Shown one piece after another: positions 51,680 to 63,300 of a stretch of DNA of 64,000 bases. Made by a program: the position numbers and the translations under genes. The notes below the pieces were generated by a model. That model did no database searches, was not told the DNA's origin, and saw only the letters and a list, made by a program, of their open reading frames with translations. Each line of letters starts with the position of its first letter. Position 1 is the first letter of the stretch. Origin of the DNA: Anisakis pegreffii. Its lineage: Eukaryota > Nematoda > Chromadorea > Rhabditida > Anisakidae. The stretch spans positions 62,001 to 126,000 of the forward strand of contig JAPYMA010000266.1 of NCBI GenBank assembly GCA_035041965.1, read 5' to 3'.

Positions 51680-54600
51680 TCAAATAAGTGATAAATTGTT
51701 ATCATTAAATTGTGTACCAGCTCCTTTCAGTGTCATCATCACGTTGTCTGCTCGACTTTCTTCCTCCGGTGATTCATCATCTGAAGTGATAGTACCGTAT
51801 TGATTTCCCTTGCTATCGTCAACACCAGTTCGGTTTCCGTGTGAATCCATGACTGATCCTGGCTCGTTACTGCCTTCTTTAGGTCGTGGTTGTTTGTGAT
51901 GTTGCTGATGAATATAATACGTTTCACGCTCAGGTGAGTGCTGATCTTGTATGGCGTACACACTAGAAGTCATTACTGTTTCAATATTTGATGATAAAAC
52001 ATTCTTCTCATCGCTTTTTGCTGGTTGATCCGGTTTTTGCTGTGTTGGTGAATGATATGCTTGGCTAATGGCATGACCTTGATCGGAAGAGTCATGAAGC
52101 ATTTGATTGATCGATTGATTTTTTATTGATGAAAGTGACTGATTAGGAGATGCTCGATCATGACCATCCATTGGAGATTGGGATGGCGAGTGTAATAGGA
52201 ACTGATTTGTTGTTTGCTGTGCTGTGGGACTGAAGATATCCACCGCGGATGTTATTTCTTGTGGATATTGTGGTGAATGTGCGCTTTCGTGGAATGAACG
52301 AGTATCAGTAGTGGATTTCGCAGTTGACGGTGATAAGATCTTGTTGATATCAGTGGATGACACGTTGACGCTGTTCTCGTCAGCATCGTGAATCGACCGA
52401 ATTCCTTCACTCGAATTTGCACTCTCATGCATCGATTCCGCCATATCACTCGCACTGATATCCTCGTGAATCGATCGAGTCATATCTTCTGGTGAACGTT
52501 CGTACTCTGATTCATCTAAGCGTTTCAAACTTCCCAACTTCGGTGCCTCTGTCGGCTCAGCTGCTGACTGCTCAAGAACTGAGAACAAATTACTGTCGGA
52601 ATGAGAGGAAAAGCTCTGGTCGCCTCCTCCAGGAGACTTCTTTGTTGTATCTGTGTCTGGTGCATTCTCCGTGCCTGGAAATTGCGGTGATCTAGCACCT
52701 GATAGATGCTCATGGTTTGCTTCAACAAAACGAACGTTAGATTTCGTATCAGTTTTCGTTTCGTAGGCAGTAGATGTTGCTAAAGGAAGTTCCATGTTAC
52801 GTTCCGCCGTGCCAGATTTTAGTGCACCCTTACCACGAGTATCCAATAGTTGCGATTCCAGATTGCTTCCTTCTTCTTCGGACTCCAGTTTTTGAGAAGC
52901 ATGTTTGTGATTCGAGAGTGTGGTATCGAATGATGAACCGATTCCAGATTTCGTTTCAGTCGAATCAATTTCTTCAGTGTGATGATCGTGCGTATCAATT
53001 GCGTTTGTTGAATCTGACTTCTGCACTGAAGACGACTCATCATTCAGATTCAAATCGGTCCCTTCTGATTTCAATTCACCCAAAAATCCATTTAAGCGTT
53101 GCTCTTCAGGTGTTGTCTTCACATCGCTTATCACCGTCACCGCACTACTGTCGTTGAGTGGTCGAACCATCGGCGTGTTTTTAGCGATTAACTGATTCGT
53201 TTCGTTACTTATCGTTTGTGGTACTATACAGGATGGTGCCATTTCCATAGGCAGGTCAATCACGTGTTCGCCCGTGATTGCTGATGTTTCTTTGCCTGTT
53301 CTCTTCACCGATTCAACCACCTTCTCAACACTCGCCGCCATCTTCTCACCATCCCCGCTGGTAGTCGTTCGAATAGTGCGATGATGTTTCTCGATTTTTT
53401 TGCTCTCTTTTTTTGGAGATGATTCTTTTGTGATCACTTCTCTTGATGAGATTGTTTCGTTGTTTAGCGCTTTTTGTTGATCACGATGCTGTTTCCTCTT
53501 AAATTCAAGATCGGATTGAAACTGTTTTTTGATTGAGTTTAAAAATTCTTCATTTTTTTGCTGACTGTGAGTGGTTCGGTTTTGGACAAAATCTGGTTCT
53601 GATGCAACCTCGTCAAGATCGTGGTGGCTAGAGCCATATTGCTCGGATCGTTTTCGGTTATTTTTTTGCGGTTTCGGAGGTAATTGTCGCGATGTGAGTC
53701 GAGCTGTGGCTGGCACTAAAAGATGAAAACGATTAGACATTTTACGTTCTTACTGAATTGATTCAGAACGGTTCATTTTTTACGTTCTTACTCAACACAA
53801 ATAATATTTGGAGTGAATTGAACCGGATGAGATGTTTCACTTTCAATCCGCAAATATTACTACTTATATAACAATCCTGAATTATGGTAAAGTACACTCA
53901 TAAAACGGCGCATTTCATACTGGTAAATCAATCTATTTCGGAATATTTTTCGAGAATTTCTAAGCATTTGCCTGCGATTTATCCTATTCCACTGTATCAT
54001 ATATATTCGAATTAATGAAATGGAAATAAACGAAAGCCCAAAGTAACACTCAAGCAGTTTCATTAATACTTTATATGGAGTTTGATCTCCGCCTCCTTTT
54101 ATTTATCGTTTTTCAGCACACCTTATCGAATGTACTTAAGTGCAATACTCGATGCCTGGCCATTATTTCGAAGCGCATTCAACAATGTTTTTCGATAATT
54201 GTATTGAGGATTGATTCCTTTTGGGGTGGTAAGATGTCCGACCGTATCTCAGATTTTCACGAATTTTCGACGATTTTGTATTCCATCGGGATTGAGAACG
54301 AATCCGATATGGGAAGAGCGATATGACATTCGAATGAATGAAACTACTTGTGCCATAACAGCAGATAGACTCTCATTTATCATTTGTTTCACTCGCCATA
54401 GTTTTAAAGAAAATTTCAAAAAAAAAGTAAAGTTGAAGGAATGCTTTGGTGATAGGAGTGAAGCTTTGAAAGAGTGATATATTGATAATAAAAGTACCTG
54501 TCCTTGATCGAAGCGAAGTGATCATAGAAGTTGTATATGAACGTTTATCGACTTTGGGTGTCATTTTGGCATCATAAACCCTTAATTCCGGTTGAATCGT

Positions 54601-57049
54601 ACTCAGATGCGAGAATTGACGTGGAGTCGACGATCCGAATGCGAAGGATGAACGCATTCGATCGCATGACCCTTCACGGCTTCCTGAATGATCGCATTTT
54701 CAAATGAATAATTTTAAAAATTAATTGAAATAAGCGGTTGTACTTTGAGAATATGCAGTAAAAGACGTGTAGCATACCATATTCCCTTGATTCCATGCCT
54801 CCTCCTCCTCCCTGATAAAAGCTACGGAAATTCTGAGCTTTCCTCAAATGAAAGATCTCCTACTAAACAAGTGCCGATTTTGCAAAAATAACAAAAAGCA
54901 AAGAAGTTGGGTCCTGGATTCAACAGCTGATTAATTCATCTCGCAGTGAAAATCCTGCTAATTCTATCCAACTCTCCCTTGGATAGACACATTTTTATGA
55001 ATGACGCAAGGATTTGCATCGTGGACTACAGAATCGAATTCAAATCGAAAATCGCAAAATTGCATGCAATTACGTTTGGACATTTGGCTGTTTGTGTTAT
55101 TTCATTATTGTTTTTGTTGTTTGGATGGATTTGCAAAGGAACTCTGTGGTCGTTGTCGTTAGAAGGGAATGAATCGCTTCCGTTCGCATGAAAATAGCTA
55201 ATTTTAAAGTTTACTCGGATGGGTTGCTTCTATTGCACTAACAACACAAATCACACGAATGCAAAAACTTTTTCGTTGTTTATCGTTATCCTCATTCGTA
55301 TCGCTTGATCAATACTCCAACTGAATGCGAACAAAAATGGCAATGCATCAAATCTGCCCGCTCTTCCTTTTTCTTATAATGAAAATATACTTCTGGAAAT
55401 TTTTTCGTCGAGCACAAGCCAAACACTAATCACCTTAAGAACATTGTTCAGGTCTATTTGGTGATGTTCACAACACTTGAAGAATAAAAATCAAATTGAG
55501 TGATTCTGAGGATTTGAGTTGGATTTGAATTCTGAGCATTTGAGAAGCGAATAAATGAATCTTCGAATGACACTGAATTTTTTTGAGTTATTAATTGAAC
55601 AATTCGTTTTTAAAAAAAAACTTAAAAATGGATCAGCTTGTTTAAAAGTAACTGAAAGTGAGAAAAGTTTCTACTGGAATACTAAAAAAAAAGAATTCGA
55701 GTAGTTAAGTTGTTGAGTGGGATGCAATCGGAAGTAATAAGCATGAAGCAATGCTTACAAATTCACTTGAATGATAAGCAATTTTGCTGATTCAAAAGGA
55801 GTTTTAGTTGTTCAGTGTGCCCGACTATTATAATAACTTTATTATATAGAAACCCAAAACTATCGAACAACATTTACTTCCATTTGAACTTTTTTATTGT
55901 TGCTGCTTGATTATTGTTGAGGATATTATTATTATTATTATTATTATTAGTATTATTCATAATGCTTGTCACAATTTAGTGTGATATTCATTTCTAGCCA
56001 TGGCAATGAAGTGTATCCGCATAATGGAATTAACAGAGCGTATGAAATTCGAGAGGAAATTTTCACTTGTGTTACATTCAATAAATTCAATTGAATTTTC
56101 ATTGATTGACACATACGTAAAGAAATTCAATACACTGTGAAAATACTAATTGATAGTGAGAAAATAATTATTTCTTGCTGAAGAAATAGTGATGAATCGG
56201 TATGACTTGATAGCTATTAGCTGCGTCTTTCAATTTCTTTAACAAATTTTGATTTTCTAATTCGAACTCATCAACATGGTCTCCTATATTCACTGAAAAA
56301 ATGGCAACCCATTGGTTAGGCGCTCTAAACGTGAATCATAGCATGAGGTTAAGCCTAAGCCGAATTCAAGCATATGAGACGGGTACTATGGAGCACCTGG
56401 GTGTATTGTGCAGCTTATCAAACACTCGTGGACTATCAAGTGACTCCATTGCTTGACTGATTGTTGATTAGGGTTTATGGTACTGATGTGTTCGAGTGTC
56501 ATGAATGAATGATGTATGGAAAGAGATTGACAGATGCACGGCACGCTTGGTTGCCGTTGTTTTCGTTGGCAAAACAGTTCGGATTTAAGAACATTCGTTT
56601 GATACTTGGCTTTGAAGGACAATTCTTTCCCTTGAATAGTGCTTAACTAATCTCAATTTTCACACACACACATAAACATACTTAACATACACACAAACAT
56701 TGAAGCTAAATTTAATCACACTGATTAATGAAGGCATTCGAATATTCTGATATATTGCAGAGAATGAAAGTTTATTTTGTTATGAGAAATAATTTGTGGT
56801 ATTTTTATTGTTGTAATTATTGAAATAAAAACCTGATAAGTGAGGTGTGAGCGATCGAGCTTGTCGCATATAATGTTGAAGTGTTTCATCTTTGTTTGGG
56901 GGTGGCATCTTTTGCGGTTTAGAATCATACGCTCTGAATTCTTGCGGTACTTTGTTCATATAGGATAGATCTCGAGGAGTGGACGATCCGAATACGAACA
57001 TCGCTGCTTTCCGCTCGTTCACCATCGAACGACCCCGTGTCGAGGCCAT
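51680..57049 (-). CDS. Disordered protein with two alternative first exons carrying an FGSSTPR motif
   Basis: A large terminal exon, 51680-53715 (stop TGA), preceded by two alternative first exons: 1a 56833-57049 (ATG 57049) and 1b 54498-54657 (ATG 54657). Both first exons end in phase 1 with a G, and the large exon's acceptor (CTTTTAG) needs exactly that, giving GTG CCA GCC. Products would be about 750 and 731 residues. Exon 1a reads AMFVFGSSTPRDLSYMNK and exon 1b SSFAFGSSTPRQFSHLST, then both have P-E-x-R-x-Y-D. The body has an early basic segment (FLNSIKKQFQSDLEFKRKQH) and then a long Ser/His/Gln/Thr-rich disordered region with repeated RSIHE/SMHES/RSFHES units. No catalytic domain is visible and I do not recognise the family. 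A cytoskeletal-associated protein is one guess, not shown. Confidence 0.75.
52255..52500 (-). repeat. Degenerate SIHE/SFHES-type peptide repeats in the disordered protein
   Basis: Within the large exon, RSIHEDISAS, ESMHESANSS, RSIHDADENS and RSFHESAHSP recur at intervals of about 15-30 residues. They look like a diverged internal repeat with Ser-x-His-Glu at the core, possibly phosphorylation or binding sites. Confidence 0.6.
55924..55949. repeat. (ATT)n microsatellite
   Basis: About eight uninterrupted ATT units in the intron between alternative first exons 1a and 1b. Confidence 0.85.
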
Positions 57050-58393
57050 CTTCTCTTCAATTAGCAAGTCATCTCGCAGCAATTATCACCCTTATAAAAC
57101 ACTGCACATAAATGATTCGAACAATGCTTCATGAAACCTTTTTCAGACTATCAACTTTTAACTTCATTCTGTTCACTGCAACACAAAATCATGAGGATAA
57201 AACCAGATTTCAAGAGGGTTCTTGCATATTCGTTAAAAAATTTGTTCGAATCACTGGGCAAAATTGCCCACAAGTAGTAGTGCTCCCGTAATGTTGAAGA
57301 GCATTTTGAAAATGCATTTGATCATCATGAACAAATAGGTAGGTGGCTACTGCTCAATGGAGGCGTATAAGAGCATTCATTGATTCGTTATAAATCGTTT
57401 GTACTTTGAAGGGAGCATGAATACTTCCTTCAAATCGGATCTTTCGTAAACTACAGACGCACATGAAATTGGTGAGATTTATAAGGAATTTGGAGAAAAA
57501 ACTCTTATTTTATTCGGGATAAACTTGTTCGATGAATTTTCTTTTACTCGGGAAATATTCAGGCGAATTTCTCATGAAAAGCAAAATTTGCTGTGATGTG
57601 AAAAAAAAGTTTAATTTAAACGATAAGTTAATAAAAGTTGGTTATTCTTATGATACACTATAGCGATTGATATGAGAATATCACGAATTGAAAGTAATAT
57701 TGAGTTTTGATGAAAACGAAAAATGACTAATTAGTGAATAAGTGTGTGATAACCAATGAAATTCCTTATTGAGTTTACATCAAAAAGAGCACACTTCAAA
57801 TGAGACACACTCTAATGAAACTGTCACGAAAAAAGTGTCAATAAAAGGAGTATATAGCGGCTGCGAACGTAATTAATTATAAACACTTTTTAGTTATCAA
57901 TAACCCGAAACACTTTTGGAACAAGTTTACACATTTCTATTGCCTATTTCATGAATAGTCCACTCTTTCTTTGCAACCATTCACTTTTGCTCGCGTAAAT
58001 CAGATGATCCTTAAGTGGAATTCGAGATCGCGATCTGATTCAAAACTCGAAAATGAAGTGAATGAAACTGACTGCAGTCAAGCGATAATCAATAGACAGA
58101 CTTAATGACAAAATGAATTCAAATAACAAATTAATGAATATAAAATAAAGGCAATGAACGCATAAACACAATTATATACACATGCACAATTATTGATAAA
58201 CACGAACTGAATGAATACGAGCAACTCCGAGAGGAGTACATTTGTGGATGATTAGTGAATTCGGAATTAAAATACTGCATGCACCATTCCATGCTCGCAG
58301 TTCATCATGGAATATCGCTCCGAATGGATGAACTGATCTCAGATGTACTCAACCCGCCTTAGCCCGTTCGATCCAAACCATTTAGACTCATTT

Positions 58394-58451
58394 CCATCTA
58401 TCTATCCATCCAACCATGTAACTAACCATCCACGCCCGCCTATCTATCCAT
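58394..58451. repeat. Degenerate CCAT/CTAT tetranucleotide run
   Basis: CCATCTATCTATCCATCCAA followed by ACCATCC and CCTATCTATCC: an imperfect (CCAT/CTAT)n tract. Confidence 0.7.
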
Positions 58452-58811
58452 AACTCTGTACTCTTCCACCAATCCTTGCTATTTCTTGCATTTTACATAT
58501 TCAATTTTATTATATTGATCTGTCACACATCTCCTCTACCTACGACGATACCATACAACAAAAATGATTTAATATAAATCAACTTCGATGTATTCACACC
58601 ACATTATTCATTGCACTTGAACCAGTAAACATTCAAAACAACCACACGAATATCATTTATATCAGCATATCAATACCATTCCAAAATCAAACACTTCGGT
58701 TAAATTTTTTTCGATTTCGGTTTGAAATGTCGTATGCTTCACACTATCGAAAATGACACATTATTGTGCAATACGCATTGCAAAATCATTCAACTGGTAC
58801 ATCATTATTCC

Positions 58812-58980
58812 AGTTATCTTAAGATAATTGGAATTGTTAAATTGGAATCTAACAATTGGAATTTAACGTAAGATAATTATTCGTCAGATAAGATAACGTA
58901 AGATAATTCTTGAGATATTTTAATTCCAATAAATAATATAAGATATAAGATAATTGGAATTTAACATTGTTAAATAATAT
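58812..58980. repeat. Cluster of AAGATAATTGGAAT repeats with a 14-bp palindrome
   Basis: The perfect palindrome TTATCTTAAGATAA (58814-58827) is followed by several copies, complete and partial, of TAAGATAATT and TTGGAATTTAAC in both orientations up to about 58980. It can fold into alternative hairpins. It looks like a locally expanded short repeat. Confidence 0.65.
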
Positions 58981-60352
58981 GCTATGCTCACATGCAGTGA
59001 ATCAGTCACATCATCATTTACTTTTCATTATGATCACTTTATAAATAAATTCACCCCTTGACAACACCTCAGCTTTTACGACGCCAAAACTAGAAGAACC
59101 AACTTTCCCCTCCCCAAAAGGAAAAAAATCTCCAAATGAAGAGTAAATGCGAATTTTTATAAATCATTCTAACAAGATTGTAAAATTGTAGGAATAAGAA
59201 AGGCTCTTGCAGACTCGTTCAACACATGTAAATCAATCTATTACTATGGCAACTGACAATTTTCAGTAATGCATCTAACATCCTGCAGTGAACGAAAGTC
59301 CAAGGAAGTTTAATTCGAAGAGTACAAATAGCCACTTTTATCATTAAAGTTATTGCATGTGACTGAGATTCATTCATGAGGAAACTGGGAATTATCACGT
59401 TTAAGCGATTAGCATTCGCACAGTTCATCGACAAACATATAAATTTGCCAAATCAACGGATAGGGAACATAATTGGCTATACGGGAAGCATACATATTGT
59501 TGCTGAAAACTGCATAATTTTATGAATCTCAATGCATTTCTAGAGGTATATGATGAGGCATATAATCAACTGCATTATGGCACCTAATTATACATATTTG
59601 ATCCCTCCATTGAGCAAAGATACAATTCGATAGGAATGAAATTGTTATATTGATGTTTTTGACATTATCATGCTATAAGTTTTATGTTCATGCAACAGTT
59701 TTGCATACATCTTATCGCCAACTATATAATTTTCTGATTTTATTCTCACACAAAAAAACCTAAAGTATGAAAAAATGCATAAATTCCTAATGAAAAATCC
59801 TGACTTTCAAAGATACAGATATATTCATGAAGGTATTTTCTTACTGCAGTGGTTCGTGAATGTGATTCCTCCTGTTCGATCCGAATATGAAACTGGATTG
59901 AATAACGAGGACCATAGTCTATATCATTGTGCGTTCGAACTTTCTCTAGGAAATAATTATCTACAAAAAATTCTTCTCGAAACCTTTTGAAAGTTTTTTC
60001 TCACCATCTCACAGAAAAAAATTCTCGGCTTTTAAGGACATGTATTGTTGTTAAAAAGAACCTGGCAAGAAATCCATGTGTTCCGCTTGACATGGCAATC
60101 CATTACACTGCCTGATTATATGCATTTGATCTCTTTGTTGAGCTGTGATCCGGAATATTTGCAGTGGCATTTTCAGGCATTTGAATCTCTTAACTGAATG
60201 AAAATCTTCTGGAGATTTCCCAAGTATATGGAAGGTGCTCAACTACGAGCAAAGTATATATGCCCTCGTTCAGTTAAAGGGATACAATTGCGTTTGTAAG
60301 ACTACTTTCTCCTCATACAAGTATGCGAAGCACCACACCAACAAGGATCTTA

Positions 60353-63300
60353 CCAGACCTACCGCCAACCTCATAAGGCTATTCATACCCTACGTTCGTA
60401 GAATTCATTTTCACAGGGATAGTTTTCTTCCTTTGATATGCCAGCGTAGCTATCAAAACAAAACTTAACAACCCATAATGTCTCTCCTCTCATTTGAATG
60501 GATTTCTCAAAGTTATCAAGTAGCTTATTAACACTAATAACAGGCAATAACTGCACTGGCAAGGGAAATAAGGATTGCATCATAGAAGTGTATGAATGCC
60601 ATCATGACACTAGCTAATAGATAAGCTTCGGCGAGTAACCACAAACACCTGAGAGATTCCTCCTCATAACACATTTGATAACATTGGAACTTCATTCCAG
60701 CTGTTATCAAACAGCACTACAAGGAAGACATTCTTCGAGTCACCAATCAGCGACTCGACTCTACAGGTGAGTGGTCCAGGCGAACTTTCCAGACCTACCG
60801 CTAACTTCATAAGGCTGTTCATACCCTACGTTCGTAGAACTCATTTTCACAGGGATAGTTTTCTTCCTTTGATATGCCAGCGTAGCTATCAAAACAAAAC
60901 TTAAGAAACCATAATGTCTCTCCTCTCATTTGAATGGATTTCTCAAAGTTATCAAGTAGCTTATTAACACTAATAACAGGCAATAACTGCACTGGCAAGG
61001 GAAATAAGGATTGCATCATAGAAGTGTATGAATGCCATCATGACACTAGCTAATAGATAAGCTTCGGCGAGTAACCACAAACACCTGAGAGATTCCTCCT
61101 CATAACACATTTGATAACATTGGAACTTCATTCCAGCTGTTATCAAACAGCACTACAAGGAAGACATTCTTCGAGTCACCAATCAGCGACTCGACTCTAC
61201 AGGTGAGTGGTCCAGGCGAACTTTCCAGACCTACCGCTAACTTCATAAGGCTGTTCATACCCTACGTTCGTAGAACTCATTTTCACAGGGATAGTTTTCT
61301 TCTTTTGATATGCCAGTGTAGCTATCAAAACAAAACTTAAGAACCCATAATGTCTCTCCTCTCATTTGAATGGATTTCTCAAAGTTATCAAGTAGCTTAT
61401 TAACACTAATAACAGGCAATAACTGCACTGGCAAGGGAAATAAGGATTGCATCATAGAAGTGTATGAATGCCATCATGACACTAGCTAATAGATAAGCTT
61501 CGGCGAGTAACCACAAACACCTGAGAGATTCCTCCTCATAACATATTTGATAACATTGGAACTTTATTCCAGCTGTTATCAAACAGCACTACAAGGAAGA
61601 CATTCTTCGAGTCACCAATCAGCGACTCGACTCTACAGGTGAGTGGTCCAGGCGAACTTTCCAGACCTACCGCTAACTTCATAAGGCTGTTCATACCCTA
61701 CGTTCGTAGAACTTATTTTCACAGGGATAGTTTTCTTCCTTTGATATGCCAGCGTAGTTATCAAAACAAAACTTAAGAACCCATAATGTCTCTCCTCTCA
61801 TTCGAATGGATTTCTCAAAGTTATCAAGTAGCTTATTAACACTAATAACAGGAATAACTGCACTGGCAAGGGAAATAAGGATTGCATCATAGAAGTGTAT
61901 GAACGCCATCATGACACTAGCTAATAGATAAGCTTCGGCGAGTAACCACAAACACCTGAGAGATTCCTCCTCATAACATATTTGATAACATTGGAACTTT
62001 ATTCCAGCTGTTATCAAACAGCACTACAAGGAAGACATTCTTCGAGTCACCAATCAGCAACTCGACTCTACAGGTGAGTGGTCCAGGCGAACTTTCCAGA
62101 CCTACCGCTAACTTCATAAGGCTGTTCATACCCTACGTTCGTAGAACTTATTTTCACAGGGATAGTTTTCTTCCTTTGATATGCCAGCGTAGTTATCAAA
62201 ACAAAACTTAAGAACCCATAATGTCTCTCCTCTCATTTGAATGGATTTCTCAAAGTTATCAAGTACCTTATTAACACTAATAACAGGCAATAACTGCACT
62301 GGCAAGGGAAATAAGGATTGCATCATAGAAGTGTATGAATGCCATCATGACACTAGCTAATAGATAAGCTTCGGCGAGTAACCACAAACACCTGAGAGAT
62401 TCCTCCTCATAACACATTTGATAACATTGGAACTTCATTCCAGCTGTTATCAAACAGCACTACAAGGAAGACATTCTTCGAGTCACCAATCAGCGACTCG
62501 ACTCTACAGGTGAGTGGTCCAGGCGAACTTTCCAGACCTACCGCTAACTTCATAAGGCTGTTCATACCCTACGTTCGTAGAACTCATTTTCACAGGGATA
62601 GTTTTCTTCCTTTGATATGCCAGCGTAGCTATCAAAACAAAACTTAAGAAACCATAATGTCTCTCCTCTCATTTGAATGGATTTCTCAAAGTTATCAAGT
62701 AGCTTATTAATACTAATAACAGGCAATAACTGCACTGGCAAGGGAAATAAGGATTGCATCATAGAAGTGTATGAATGCCATCATGACACTAGCTAATAGG
62801 TAAGCTTCGGCGAGTAACCACAAACACCTGAGAGATTCCTCCTCACAACATATTTGATAACATTGGAACTTTATTCCAGCTGTTATCAAAGAGCACTACA
62901 AGGAAGACATTCTTCGAGTCACCAATCAGCGACTCGACTCTACAGGTGAGTGGTCCAGGCGAACTTTCCAGACCTACCGCTAACTTCATAAGGCTGTTCA
63001 TACCCTACGTTCGTAGAACTCATTTTCACAGGGATAGTTTTCTTCCTTTGATATGCCAGCGTAGCTATCAAAACAAAACTTAAGAAACCATAATGTCTCT
63101 CCTCTCATTTGAATGGATTTCTCAAAGTTATCAAGTAGCTTATTAACACTAATAACAGGCAATAACTGCACTGGCAAGGGAAATAAGGATTGCATCATAG
63201 AAGTGTATGAATGCCATCATGACACTAGCTAATAGATAAGCTTCGGCGAGTAACCACAAACACCTGAGAGATTCCTCCTCATAACATATTTGATAACATT

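Larger units (their letters stand above)
57050..60352. other. Spacer between the FGSSTPR gene and the satellite
   Basis: 3.3 kb, AT-rich, holding the promoter side of exon 1a, a TCCA-type microsatellite-like run (58394-58451) and a cluster of TAAGATAATTGGAAT motifs (58812-58980). No gene supported. Confidence 0.5.

Noticed and set aside
52774..53157. 127-codon plus-strand ORF
   Set aside because: Antisense shadow of the large disordered-protein exon, which has the matching splice phase and the longer frame.
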